A stretch of DNA of 64,000 nt from Hybos culiciformis (GCA_964007475.1 OZ023273.1:105584485-105648484), one strand, 5' to 3'. Counted from the first letter of the stretch, positions 27,153-40,550 are shown. Translations and numbers: made by a program. Notes: generated by a model not told the origin, from the sequence alone.

Positions 27153-27567
27153 TAGAGTTAAACAACGGGAATTCCCGTCTCGAGAATTCCCGGGAAAATA
27201 TAATTTTTTGAGAATACCGAATCTCGAGAAACATAATTTTCAAAAAATAGGGATTCTCAAATCCCGCAAAAAATCATCGGGAAATCTCGAGAATTAAAAT
27301 ATATTGAAAAAAACATTTTACAACACAAAATATTTCATTCATCTTTTATATATTCATCATTTTAGTTTTATGTTTAAAACAAAAGCATAGGGATCAAAAA
27401 TATACAAATTTAAAAAAAAATGTAATTAACATATCCCGTTTCGGGAAATCCCGAGATTTTATTTTAAACAAGTCGGGAATCCCGAATCTCGAGAAAAATT
27501 ATTTTCGAAAAAATCGGGAATCCCGAATTTCGAGAATAAAAAATTCCCGAGAATTGTACAATCTCTA
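27153..27567. mobile_element. hAT-type MITE, 415 bp, perfect 8-bp target duplication
   Basis: The element begins TAGAGTTAAACAACGGGAAT and ends with the inverse of TAGAGATTGTACAATTCTCG. TAGAG fits the hAT terminal pattern YARNG. It is flanked on both sides by GTTGTATC (27145-27152 and 27568-27575), a perfect 8-bp duplication. The interior is filled with variants of CGGGAATCCCGAATCTCGAG and CTCGAGAATTCCCG, so the element can fold extensively on itself. There is no transposase; it would be moved in trans by a hAT enzyme. Confidence 0.9.
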
Positions 27568-28647
27568 GTTGTATCATTTTTGTTCGAAAATGATTCAAAA
27601 ACTTATGGATAACTTTAAATCGCGAGACAGCATTCTACAATACCCTTGTTGCCCAAATTACTTTATTTTTATGTACTCAGTCAGGTTCTTATGAATACTA
27701 TTAAATGGATCTGTCTAAGAAGATATAAAATTACAAGAAAAAACGGTTCGGGATTGAAATTCTTCTCAATGAACAACTAATTTTATATTCTTGAATTTTA
27801 AAACAATCCACAATTTCACATAGTACGTACATCAGGCAAACAACGCGATAATAAAATTTAAAATATATGTTCATTCAAATGTTAACGTATATATAATATT
27901 ATTGTAAACGTATATATTAGGGTAAATATATTAAATATGACAAATGAAATCAATTATTCAGTAATTTCATTCATTTTTAAGTAAATACATCACTCAATAG
28001 AATCCACTTAATTCATTTCAATTTGGTTTCAAAAAATAATAAAAAAGAAAAAAAAAAATCCATGAAAAATTTCCACAATTGAAGATTGTGCAAATGTTTT
28101 TTTTTAAAATAAATAAAAATGATTTTCATCAATACTGCATAAAAAAATATAAATAAACAATAATGTGTACATATTATATTATGTATGTAACATTCGATTG
28201 TGATTCATTTGAATGCATTTTCCATAAAATAAAAAGATTTAAAATTGCAATTAGTTTAAATAAACATTGAAAAATTGATTTTAATCGAAACACATATGGT
28301 CAGAATAGACTCCAATTTTAGATTTTATACTAGGTATGTCTATAAACTAAGAAATTTTAAATTAAAAATTATTGTTATGTGTATATGGCAAACATTCAAT
28401 AAATAATTTCTGAGTTTTAATGAAAAATCAAAAATTATATGCATTTCATTTACTTTTACCTTTTATTTATTGTATCAACATCTATGAGTATTTCTTTTAG
28501 ACCAATTATAAAAAATAAATTTATTCTTCAATATATTTTGTAAAATTTGTAATTTTGTATTTACTATAGAAAAATTAAATAATTAATATAAATATTTTTC
28601 AAAACTTTAACAAAATTGTGTTATACTATCGGGCTTATTACACATAA

Positions 28648-28882
28648 TCATTGGCTTACAAGAAGAATTCACTATGTCAAAAAATTGATTTTTGAGAAGT
28701 TTGAGTCTGTCAAAATTATGTAATTACATTTAATATCGTTGTTATATCAAAATATTGTTCTTAAGGACTTAAAAAGTTTAGTTTATATAACGATTGCAAA
28801 AATAATTTATATTGTTGTATTTATATTATTTATATTATAATACTATATACGCAATTGACTTAGTGAAATTTAAGTGGGCCTT
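28648..28882. mobile_element. Diverged relative of the ATATCGTTGG element
   Basis: CATTGGCTTACAAGAAGAATTCACTATGTC on the left resembles the left end of the 22623-22887 element. On the right GACTTAGTGAAATTTAAGTGGGCC is its inverse with mismatches. The interior is unrelated AT-rich DNA. It abuts the long inverted repeat that begins at 28903. Confidence 0.4.
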
Positions 28883-28902
28883 ATAATTTGCACAATATCA
28901 AG

Positions 28903-29293
28903 TGCAAATATTTATTAATGATAGAAAATATATATAGCTAGAGGATTTTGAAGATTAAACCTTAACGTCGAAAGAAATAAATAAAACTGATTGTACATAT
29001 ATATGTTTAATAATTTCAACAGAATGTTAGATAAGATATTAATCTATATTATATATTTACCTATAATTCGTATAGTTTTGGAAAAATATTTATTTAAACA
29101 TAAGATATAGATACTTGGAATAGAAGAAATGCCATAAAGAATATTTCCACAAAAATTCTAGCTAAAAATTGAGTTATATGATGTTAAAGGTTGCATTCAT
29201 AAAATAATATAAAGTTTAAAAAATAAAATCTGTTGTTGCTATAGAAATTGTTTAATAAGCTTAAATTTTCTTCTTTAAATTTGATTATTATAA
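28903..29293. repeat. Long inverted repeat, left arm
   Basis: This arm of about 391 bp is the reverse complement of 31417-31842. Landmarks include GAGGATTTTGAAGATTAAAC, AACGTCGAAAGAAATAAATA and CTGTTGTTGCTATAGAAATT, each found inverted in the other arm. Identity looks high by eye. The main difference is about 29 extra bases in the right arm around 31720-31750. The 22-bp sequence TATAAYTTGCACAATATCAAGT lies immediately outside this arm (28882-28903) and again at its inner end (29289-29310). Confidence 0.85.
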
Positions 29294-31416
29294 CTTGCAC
29301 AATATCAAGTTGCTAGTTATAAGGTATATTGGCAGCTTAAACTAAAAAAAACTTAAAAAAAGTACTTAGTTTTGCTTTGTAAACCAATTATATTAAGTTC
29401 GAAAACTACAGTTTTGAAATGTTTTATGAAAATTGAAAATTTGCAATATCGCTTAACATTTTTGAAAACTTCCAACCTGAATAAATTCTTTTTAAACTAA
29501 AAAGAAAGAAAATTCTTTTACTCAAGAATACAACACAGAAGAGCTTACATTAAATAATGCATTTATGCTAAAATTTACACTAAAAAATTTTCTTTTTTTT
29601 ATTATCTTCTATATAAATCCTTTTTTTTTTTTCTTTACATTTATTATGCACATAATTTAAGGATAATATGGGTGGTTCGGACTTCTATTCAAATTTGATC
29701 TCTTTTTTGTGTCCCAAAAAAAAAAATAAAATTATATATACACAAAAAAACTAATATGCATTTATACTTTTTATCTTTATTGATTTTTTTAATGGATATA
29801 AAAAATTGTTTTTTTTTTTCTTCTTTGATTAAAAAAAAATTTTGCTGCCGCCATGGAAAACACTATTTAAATAACTATTTTATTTGAGCTATTCATTGAA
29901 AAAATAATTAAATTATGGAATTGAATTTTGTTCTTATTTTGGTCTCTGATATATTTATGTATTTTTTTTTTGGCAAAAAAAGATATTTTTTTTTGTATTA
30001 TGCTTTTTTATGCAAACATCATGCCGAGCTTATGGAAATTATTATGTTTTTTTTTTCTGCTTTGTTTTTTGTTATCATAGCCAAGATTTTTTTTTTCTTA
30101 CCACCGAATATTATATATGAATGCCAGCGTGAAGTGAAAGGTTGAAAACTATGTTTTGAAAAGGACATGCATATATTTTAGAGAAGAATCATTGTTTGTT
30201 GTAATTTTGATAGTTGGATTACATCACAAATGTAAATATGTAGATATTATCTTATGTAAATCATAATAAAATTCTAGAAAATTACATAATATGAAAAAAA
30301 AAATCATATTTAATAGAAAGTTTCATATTTCTGTAAAAAAATTGATGGTTCATATGTCTATAGCAAATATGTCTATAGCAAATTTCAATCGAATTTTAAT
30401 GATTTTTAAAAAATGTTTTTATCAGGAATTTTTGTTCGTTACAAACTATATAACTAATAAAATATTATATTAATTATAAACTTTTATTAATTATATAAAA
30501 TTTTTCACTGTTGAAGTTTAAAATACAATATATATACATATCTTCATATTACTATTTAATTTAATTCGAACTATGTTGTTTTAATTTAAAAAAAAAAAAA
30601 AACTCTGCACCAAAATTTACGCATGATAAAAAATATTTATATATTAATTTTATATTTCATTAAAATCTACCACAATAGCCAAATGGGAGAAATTAACATT
30701 AAAAATATATCGTAATTGATAAAAAAAAAACCTAAGGCAATATTTAATCAAAAATTTCGTCAAAAACCATCGAAAATGGATTTCATTAAACCAAATTAAA
30801 AAGTTTTATTTTTTAATTGCCTTATTTGTGTTTTTATTTCATTCAAATGTTATCCAATAATCTATATAATTGCTACTGTTTGCCCCACGCGACAATTAAA
30901 TAGATTTTAACAAATCAATGATAGTTTTAATATAGTTATAAAATAAGTCTATATGGGACAAGTTGAAAGTTAAAAATTTAGCTTCACCAATGGCTATGGT
31001 AATGTTTATTATATAAATATCCGAGTCACCATTTATAAAATATAATATAAATACAATTATACTCATTTGGATAATGAATCCTTGAAATTACAAACTAACC
31101 TAGATAGAATTTTTTTTTCATATGCAGGTCGTCATTTTATTATAAAATTGATTAAAAATTGTAATTAATTTTTGTTTTTGTAAAATTTTAATTAACAATT
31201 TTTGTAGGTACTACATATTAATATGAATATATGAAACTATATTCAAACGTGGTAGAAAAAAATTATTTTCCCAGAATTGCTGAAAGTTGAAAGTCAGTAA
31301 TAATAGTAGTTTTCTTCATATCTGAAAGAACACTTGAATTTAAGCTCTGGTTCTCTTTAATCACAGATTACATAGAATTTCTTAAATTTATATTCTCCTA
31401 ACAGTTTAAATATGAT
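29294..31416. other. Spacer between the long inverted-repeat arms
   Basis: About 2.1 kb of AT-rich DNA. Open frames at 29915-30145 and 30291-30473 are short, Phe/Lys-rich and unrecognised. A 15-bp unit, ATGTCTATAGCAAAT, is repeated twice at 30355-30384. No transposase-like motif is visible, so the spacer does not explain the arms. Confidence 0.6.
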
Positions 31417-31842
31417 TTATAATAATCAAATTTAAAGAAGAAAATTTAAGCTTATTAAACAATTTCTATAGCAACAACAGATTTTATTTTTTAAACTTTA
31501 TATTATTTTATGAATGCAACCTTTAACATCATATAACCCAATTTTTAGCTAGAATTTTTGTGGAAATATTCTTTATGGCATTTCTTCTATTCGAAGTATC
31601 TATATCTTATGTTTAAATAAATATTTTTCCAAAACTATACGAATTATAGGTAAATATATAATATAGATTAATATCTTATCTAACATTCTGTTGAAAATAT
31701 TAAACATATATATTATGTACAATTTACAAACAAATAAAACAACTACTAATCAGTTTATTTATTTCTTTCGACGTTAAGGTTTAATCTTCAAAATCCTCTC
31801 ACTGTACATATATATTTCATATCATTAATACATATATTTGCA
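31417..31842. repeat. Long inverted repeat, right arm
   Basis: Reverse complement of 28903-29293, about 426 bp including an extra segment of about 29 bp (TACAAACAAATAAAACAACT region) absent from the left arm. A transcript through both arms would form a hairpin with a 2.1-kb loop. Confidence 0.85.
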
Positions 31843-32249
31843 GAAGTATAGTTTTATATGTTATGTGCCAAAAACTACATAAGTTAGGGATTACATGAAC
31901 ATATTTAATGTTGAGCAAAAAATATAAAAATGAAAAAAAATAAAAATTTATGATAAAATATATAAGATCTACTAAAAATAATATTTTTTCCTTTATTGAA
32001 CTATATAATATGGTTGAATTTTCTAAGTGCCAAAATATATAAACATACATCTTAAAAGGATAAAATATAATTATGTTTTTTATTTTTTTTTTTTGGAAGA
32101 AACCATTATTTATGACCATAATATTATGAGGAAATTAAAACGAAATTATGGTACAATATTTTACGCACGACATTTTTAATACAAATTAATTTTTAGATCC
32201 TAAAAAAAAAAAGTATACCTCATACTTTGTAAAAGGCAACGTACAATCA
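31843..32249. other. AT-rich non-coding stretch
   Basis: No gene seen. The minus-strand frame 31817-32119 (100 codons) is Phe/Ile/Tyr-rich, overlaps the inverted-repeat arm, and has no recognisable motif. Confidence 0.5.
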
Positions 32250-32445
32250 GTTTTAAGTTAAACAAATAAAGGCTCATTCGTCATTCTTCCTTATGCCACT
32301 AAACCATCGACATAGTAAAAGGTAATTTATTTGTTTTTAATGTTCTCTTGATAAGCAACTTAATGTTATTTTTATTAAAACTTTTTATTGTATCAGTTTA
32401 AGAGTCGCCTTGTTTTAACTTCCAATATTTGGTGACCCATATCAG
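32250..32445 (+). mobile_element. Possible LTR end with primer-binding site
   Basis: AATAAAGGCTCATTCGTCAT near 32264 could be a polyadenylation signal in an LTR. TTTGGTGACCC at 32428-32438 resembles the primer-binding region seen just inside the 5' LTR of many insect Gypsy/BEL-type retrotransposons. No second LTR, gag or pol fragment is visible, so at most this is a relic. It may be chance. Confidence 0.25.
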
Positions 32446-35400
32446 TCATCAAACTGTAAACTTTATGTACTTTTTTTTAATCCCCTTGTTCGAAAATTGT
32501 AACAAGGAAAAGTAAGTATAAAAAATAAAATTTTTAAAATTAATTGAACAAAAACTTTGCTATTTTAATTTTCCTTTCACATATTTTATGAAATTTATTC
32601 TTGCAAAAAAGAAACAATTTTCAACAAACGTTGAAATAGAATTAAGTGCTTTTGTAGTTCAAGTGCTTTTGTATTAAAAGTTAAAATTTAAGTTCTTATC
32701 CTTAAAATAACTAATCCTTTTGTAGCGCAACAAATTTGACATGACTTTCCTATCGAAAAATTTATGTACATCATATGTTAAAGCATACATTATGAATGTA
32801 AAATTTATTTAATAATCCTTCGAGGATAGAAAAAAAAAAGGTTATACTATTTTTAGAAAAACCTACCGTCCTCAGTTTCATCCAGTTTGGATAATCATTA
32901 TATTTTAACTTAAATAGTGTATCTTTTATTAATTACAACATATTAATTTAGATTAAAGATATTTTTTCAAATTGTATCTTTCTTACGCCTAGGAAAAATA
33001 CATCATCGTTCTATATATATTCATAATAATGACAATAATACCATGCGAAGTTAAATTAAATCGCACTAACAAGTTTTATTTTAAATTTCTGACTCCTTAA
33101 AAGTCCAATCTAAATTAAAATTTTGGTCGGCGATCTCCAAAATAGAATCATTTGGTAAATTTAGATATTTTATATGGGTACATAATGTATACGTACATAT
33201 TTAGACACATAAATATATTTTAACTTCATGATGTTTATTCACAAAGTGTTGAATTTATTGTTTTGACCCCGTATTAATAAAATTTATCTCGTTCCTTTGA
33301 TAACAATTTCGACTATTTTATACTTTTATTATTATTATTTTTATTTTTTTTATTTTTTTATGGTATCTATTATTTTTCATTAAATTGAAATATAATATCT
33401 TATTTCACATGAAAAACCTTTTACGGAAAACCTAACTATGCACTAACTCTTCTCTAAAAACAAAAAATATGTATCTAGTCAAAATTTATACCAATTTATT
33501 ATGTAAAGTGCCTAGCTACATACATAATGTATATATATTTAAAGTTATAAAAATATTAAAGCCAAAAGGAAAGATGAAATATTTTCACAAGAAAGATACT
33601 TGAAATTCTACTCTTTTTATCATTCATTATATGAAAATGAGCTTTTTATATTAATAATATACAAAAATAAAAAAAAATAAAAAAACATTAAAATTTACCT
33701 AGAAAAAGGTTGTAAATAAAATCGTGGTAAAATTCATAAATTTTCTTCCACTTCCATAATTAAATTACCTTGAAAATTTATCAAATTTATGGTTTCATGA
33801 AAACAAATCCACTTGAATTTTTTGAGAACAACAAGTTAAAATTGACACTTTTTTATATTATTATAATTATTTTGTTTTCAGGATCAAAATTATATTTGCC
33901 GCGAATAACTTTATGGGGTTATTTATTTGATTAAGGTTTCAACAAATTTTTTATATAAGGGTTGCAAAAGTGACAGTTAATTTTTTTTTTTTTAATGCCA
34001 TTGAAATTTCAATTAAAATTCTCTAAAATTCTAATAAATTTTCAAAAAAAAAACATTTCTTATACTTTTATTTAAAATATTGTATGTCCTTGAGTATTTG
34101 TTAATTTAATTATTTTATGCCTTATACGTACGTAACTAAATCAAATTAGGTAGGTAAGTGAAATATAAATGGAAATCCGGCAAAATATTAAATTAATTTA
34201 TAAAAATAATCTTACATGGGAGGTAGATTAAATTATTAGATGCAGCATCAATTAATAAATTGAATTTTTTTTTTAAATAATTTGAACTTGTGTTTAAACA
34301 ATGGCTTGAAAAACTTTCCAATCGACTTTCTATTAAATAATTGTTTGGGAATTTTTGGTTAAAACCCTTAAATATAAAAGAAGCTGTGAAATAAAGTCTC
34401 AATTATTATTAAAATTAATTTCGCAAAAACCAAAAAAAAAAGTCAGAACAATAAATGGCTCGTTCAAAAAAATTTGGTTTTCGAACCTCTTAAAGCATTT
34501 ATTCATAAAGTTCTCGAAGACGCTCCCAAAACACAATTTAAATAAATCATTTAATAAAATATGTTTTCAGGCTTAACATTTTTATAAAAGATATAATAAA
34601 ATATTAAATTCTCGATTAAATTCTTTAATAGTTATTTTTACTTTTTTTTTTAGTAAATACACAAATATTACTTTGAAGCCTTATTAACTCAGTGAAATAA
34701 ATAAATTTTCTTCTTTTTTTAAATTAACTTTTAAACAAATATCCATAATAAAATTGGCCTATGAAATGTAAACTTTTGTATAAATGCTTATAGATACAGA
34801 TACTTTATAATAAATATATATATATGTATATTATATCATAGGAAATTCATTGTATAAAATATTTTGCCATTAAGGGTTTCTATTTTAATGTTTTATTTAA
34901 GGACTTTTTAGATTGTGGGTTCAATGTTTTCCATCTGAGATAAAATTACTTTTTATCATCATGAGTCTTATATAGAAGATATATATAAAAGTTTTTATCT
35001 CTATAAAATTATTATATATAAAATTTCTTATGTTTTAACTTAAATTGTTACAAACATATTTATATAAATTAAATATCTATATAATATGTATGTGTAGAAA
35101 AGGATAATAAATGTTATTTATAAATATATACACATAATATTTATGTATAATGTTTATATATTTATATATAATTATTGTTTTTTTTTTATTTTCTATAAAC
35201 TAAATGAAAATCAAACATCACAAAATTAAACTATCAGAAAAGTTTTTAAATTGTTGTTATAAATTTTCAGAGATATTTAAGTAATTTTTTTTATATGATA
35301 AATTAAAAAAAAATAAAAAAAACTTTAATCAGGAAATATTTAAAAAAAAAGAAAAGTAAATATTGTCTCCAGGGTGGTAAATTAATTACAGATTTTATCA

Positions 35401-38070
35401 TTTTATATATGTATGCAAATAAATCTTTGAACATTTATATACATTGTATATATTCAAAAACACGCACGTTATATGTTAAATATCTTCATTGAATATATAG
35501 GTATGAAGTAAATGAAAAATAAATTAATACATACAAAATGAAAAAGTAATTAAAAAACTTTTAAATAAAATGATTTCTTTTATAGTTTATTTGAACTTAT
35601 TACTAAAAGTTTTATTTATCTGGAAATCTTCTTATGTTTTTGATTTATAATTACTAACAACATATTTATCTGCATGTGTATTTCATGTGTTTTGTTATTT
35701 AGACTTTAAACGTTACGCAGTAACATTTTGAACTTTGAGAAAATTTAAACATATGTAAATAATATGTTGAATAACTAACTGTATACTGAGAAGATCACAA
35801 ACATAAAACAGACATAAATTCGATAATTACATAAGCCATTGTTACTTCGAACTTTATTTTTTATTGAATAACAAAATATTATGAAAATTTTAAAAGTTTT
35901 TCAACATAATTTTTTTTTTTCAAGAAATTCCAATATAAATTTTACATTTAAAACAACTTTAGCACTTAAGAAAGTTTTATTTAAGTTTTTTAAATCAAAG
36001 AAAAATTTACCTTTTTCATGCCATAATAATAAAAAATAAAGAAAAAAAAAAATTAGAAGCTTAAAGTAGAATTAACCAATTAATTTAAATTTAAAAGTTA
36101 AAAAAAAAACTTAAAATTTTAATTGATTTTTTTGTATTATTCACAACTTTTAGAAACGATAGAAATGTTCATCATAATATATATAATATATTAAAAAATA
36201 GGGTATTTGCACTTTGATGTGCTACTATTGGTACCTAATTGAAATTTATATTAGAAGGCTTTCGTGTAAAGCTTTTATCTGCGCTTACGAGAGAGCTTAA
36301 GGTTTTTTATTTTTTCCTCGTATCGTATTCGACATTAGAGTTTTATATTTGACTTGACTTAATGTACTTGGAGGTCCCCGAGCAAATGGTATTTCAAATT
36401 ATTTTGTGTCTAAATTTTTGCACTGATTAACTATACTATATATATAGTTGTTTATATCATATATTTAAAATGTAAGCAAAGCTCTATTTTACGAGTTTCC
36501 TGGAAAATTTTCAATTTATAATAGCTCTATGATTGTATATTTAAATTTTTTTACTTAACCATGTTTGGCTTAAGTTCGACCTACAAAACCGGAAGAACAA
36601 AAATATTTCCTTCCTTTCTTTTTTTTAATATCTAAAAAAGCTGCAAATCAAATTTCTCTTAACTTCTTATACTGCTAAACATTTCAAATAAGAAAACATT
36701 AAAATAATTTTGCAAAATTTATTTCAACATTTTCATTATTTATTGCTTGATTTTATAATTTCCTCAAAATCAATTAAAATTTTATTTGTTTAACTATTTT
36801 AAGAAAATAAATTGATGAAAATATGGATGACATTAATTCTTAATAAACAAAATAGAATATAACATTTTCTTTTTTTCCTATTTTCCTTCGATAATAAAAT
36901 ATTTTAATAACTGATGCAAATAATTTCTTGTAAGAAACTTTACTATCGTAGTAAAAAATTTTCATAACTTTTATGTACATTGTTTGAAAAAGTTCTAATT
37001 GACTAATTTTCAGGAAAATCTTAAGAAAATAATTTCAAAATATGTTCAAATAAAAATATGTGCATATATGTATGCCATTGGAGAGTAAATTTGAAAATAT
37101 TTACAACTTCCTGATGCGGTCAATTTCAAAACTATAGATTTGATTAATTTCTAAATTATTTATTGAATTTCTATTTACTTATCAAGAAAGTCTTTATCGA
37201 TTTTGATGGTAATAAAAATTGATAAAAAATCATAAAAAAAGAAGAAAAATAAATTCCAAATACATCAAGCTAACAAATTTAAAAGGGGGGAAATAAACTT
37301 TTGCCATCATTATCCTCTGAAATGTTTGTCATAAAATTTATTAAAAATACCAAATAAGAAAATTTTCATTTCTCTTTTTAGCATTAAAAAAAAAGAATTA
37401 AAATAATAATTTCCTCATTTCAGTGATGTCAAAGAAAATTTGGAGAAAAGCAAAAAAATATAAGGAAAATTGGAATAAGAAAATTGAGTTTAAATTCTGG
37501 CACAACTTCTATTCTCAAAGAATTTCTAAAATTATTTTCTTTTTTCCCAAATTTTAGGTTTTTTTTTTTAAATTCGATTGCACTTTGGTCCTGTACTATA
37601 CGATTTTTTTTTAATTAATTAAATTTTAATAAAATGAAAAAATCATCGATAGAAAATCATCGATAAAAAATTATCGGCTATAAAATGTAGTCGAAAGATT
37701 TTAATCAAAACTTCGCTATTTTCTTGCATCATTTATTTTTAAAATATTTTAATTATTGTTCCAAATAGCAAATTAATAGTAGCAAAAGTTTCTACACCAT
37801 AATTATATTTTGTATCGAACAAAAAATATTTTACTTATAGAAAATGTCTTTCTAATAATTTTATCCCGAATACTTATTGGGTATAAATTTTATGAAAACT
37901 TTTCAGTATACTTGTTGTGTACAACCGGTTTTTCGAAAAACAAAAAATTTAAGTCATCATTTGAATTACATCGAATACCTCCTATCAGAAATTTGTTTAA
38001 AAAAAATTTGAGAAAAAAAAATAAATAAATTGAAAAATAAAGTTGATTAATTAATTTGGCATGAATGACA
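32446..38070. other. AT-rich non-coding stretch
   Basis: No gene or repeat family recognised. Frames at 34193-34402, 34355-34576 and 37810-38126 overlap on opposite strands or are compositional. The segment 36190-36400 is less AT-rich (it contains GAGGTCCCCGAGC) but shows no open exon with splice sites. Confidence 0.6.
33690..33712 (-). promoter_or_regulatory. Weak recursive-splice-site match
   Basis: On the minus strand ACAACCTTTTTCTAG is joined directly to GTAAATTTTAATG. This places a fair acceptor against a partial donor (GTAAAT). Same strand as the candidate exon. Low specificity in this AT-rich background. Confidence 0.2.
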
Positions 38071-38078
38071 ATTTTGGT

Positions 38079-38961
38079 CAGGGATGCCAACTGGGGTGTT
38101 TTACCCTGGAGTTTCCAGTTTTTCAACTAAAACTCCAGTCTCCAGGTTTTTTAAAATTTTACCAGTTTTTTTCAAAATTAATAATTTTAAAATAAAAAAG
38201 AAATTCACATAAGCCAGTCACCAGTAGATGTCATTTTACTTTGTTATTCATTTGGCTATAGTATCATTTGTTCCAAAACAAAGTTATTAATACCTTTAAG
38301 AAATAATTGATCTCATTAATTAACTAATTTTTTTCTAATTTCAATAATTGTATTTATTTTATATTACTTTTTATAAAGTTTTATTCTAATTTGAATTATT
38401 TTTGTATATGCGGTTTATTTTATGTTTCGTTTGTTTATGTTAATAATAATTGTGCTTCACCCTTAAAAAATTTAAGAATTTCAAATTTTGAATTTCAAAT
38501 TCCTAATGTATTTTGTTGTGTAAAATTCAAATTTTTTTTTGTTGTTGTGAATCTCAAATACACGCTCTGGCTGAAGCGTGTATTTGAAATTCACACAACA
38601 AAAAACATTTTTGAAATTCAAGTTCTGTCATTCTAATTGATTTTCCTTGTACAATCATTTTTTGTTCATAATTTTTGCCCCGATGTAATAAAATCCTCTA
38701 AAGAAAATCCTACTCTGGCAGCTTCGTCATTAATATTTGAAATTTATGAAAAAAAGTGAAAAAAAGTAATGTATTTTGTTAGTGTGATCACACTAACAAA
38801 ATACATTAGGAATTTGAAATTCAGAATTTGAAATTCTTAAATTTTTTTAAGGGTGAAGCACAAATGTAATTTATAAATTTATTATTTTTTCTATTTTTCT
38901 ATCTACATTTTTTGTTTTTTCAACTCTCCAGTTTTTCCTCGGTCAAGAGTTGGCAACCCTG
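38079..38961. mobile_element. hAT-type non-autonomous element, 883 bp, perfect 8-bp target duplication
   Basis: Left end CAGGGATGCCAACT; right end AGTTGGCAACCCTG, its inverse with one mismatch. CAGGG fits the hAT terminal pattern. Both flanks are ATTTTGGT (38071-38078 and 38962-38969). Subterminal CTCCAGT/CCAGTTTTT motifs occur near both ends. The element carries no transposase. Its middle is occupied by a second inverted-repeat element (38450-38863), so the original insert was about 470 bp. The frame 38391-38636 spans the nested element and is not a gene. Confidence 0.92.
38450..38863. mobile_element. Nested hairpin element inside the 883-bp hAT element
   Basis: Inverted termini of about 66 bp start TTGTGCTTCACCCTTAAAAA and end with its complement (GGGTGAAGCACAA). 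The interior holds further palindromes: AAATACACGCT...AGCGTGTATTT around 38560-38590, and AATGTATTTTGTTAGTGTGA with its complement around 38770-38808. There is no coding capacity. Target duplication not clear, so superfamily is unassigned. Confidence 0.8.
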
Positions 38962-38999
38962 ATTTTGGTAGAATAAACTTTTTCTAGTTTTATTAACCC

Positions 39000-39081
39000 A
39001 AATTCTAGTCCGAGATGAGGGTCGAACTCACGCCTAATATGCTGTAGTACAGCAATACCATATTACACAATGAGGGCCGAC
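39000..39081 (-). repeat. tRNA-derived SINE, copy 3 (tail-less)
   Basis: On the minus strand the head GTCGGCCCTCATTGTGTAAT is followed by TATTGCTGTACTACAGCATATT, then GAGTTCGACCCTCATCTCGG and ACTAGAATTTG. These align with the heads of copies 1 and 4. The tail is missing or replaced. It starts about 30 bp from the hAT element end at 38961. Confidence 0.65.
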
Positions 39082-39689
39082 ATGGTATTAGAATGATCGA
39101 TATTAAAAATATTAAAGATACAAGCTAATTTTTTTTCCTTGCTATGACAAAAATAGAAATAATCTTGCTTAAGTTCGATTTGACCTAGATCGATATAATA
39201 ATTTTTTCTCCAAAAATTGTAATTTTACTCTTCAACCCTCGATGCGAAGCATAAAAAAAAAATTAACTGAAAATATATATTAATTCTTTTAAAACAATAT
39301 TGAAATTTACATTAAATATGTATGTATAGATATAGTTTACCTTTTAATGAATGTTCTTTTAATCTGAATTTTTTTTTTCTAAAAATCTTCTTTTTTTTTT
39401 TGATGAATTCTAAAAATATTTAAATTTTATTCATCTTTATTTTTGTTTTGATTAAAAAAAAAATTTATATTTCTTTTTTTTTAGGATAATTAAAAAAACT
39501 ATATACCTATATTTTTTTTCCATTCACAACTCTTGTCACAAATAAAAGCCAACTTTTAAAATCGCCTTTAAAAAAAAAAAAGAAAAATAAAAACTTTTTA
39601 TTTTCATAACCAAAAAGAAAGTTAAATATTGTGAAAGAAAAATATGAAATAAACAAACCGTCATAAAAATCCATGCAATTAAAATTATA

Positions 39690-39725
<36 letters not shown>

Positions 39726-40517
39726 CAAATTTTTTTTTTCTCTTTATAGCCTTCTTATTTTTTTTTTATATTATTTTCATCCTATTATTAAATTTTTTAA
39801 CACTTAATATTTTTATAATTATTATTTCTTTTTCTTTTTATTTTTTTTTTAACATTCATTTATTTTTTTATTTTTTTTTATTTTTCAATATTCACTGTGA
39901 AAAATTACATTATGTTTTTTGTTTTATTTATTTACATTGTAAATTAATTAAGTTATTTCTGGGGTCTGGTTAATAAAATAATAAAATAAAAACAAAAAAA
40001 ATTTTTCTTTTTTTATTATTTATTTTTCGCTAATTTGTCGTTTGTGTTGAAAAGGCACAGAATAAAAAAAAAAAAAACATAAAACATAAAAGAAGAAAAC
40101 ATAAAAGAAAAACAAATCCTTTTTTTTTTTTTTTTGTTTTATTATTTTTAATCACGCACCCACGACGTTCAAAATTCGACTGGAAATTTTCATTTGTTTT
40201 TCTCCACCTCACATCAGTAAAAAAAAAAATTTTCTTTTTTTTTCCGTTAGCCGAGCAAAAATTAAAATAAAAGGATATACATTTTTATTAACGCGATACG
40301 ACGAAACACCTTATCGGATTATAGTCCTTTATTGTCGAAAGCTAGAAAGGATAATGGTTTTAAGTATCAAAAAAAAAATTAAAAAAAAAAAAAAAAAACA
40401 AAAAAATAAATAAAAGAAAAAGAAGAAAAAAAAAAATCCTTGAAAAAGAAAAATTTACACTTTTTTACTGTGATTTTTTTTATTTTTTTGTTTGAGTCCT
40501 TTTTTCATCAGTTTGTT

Positions 40518-40550
<33 letters not shown>

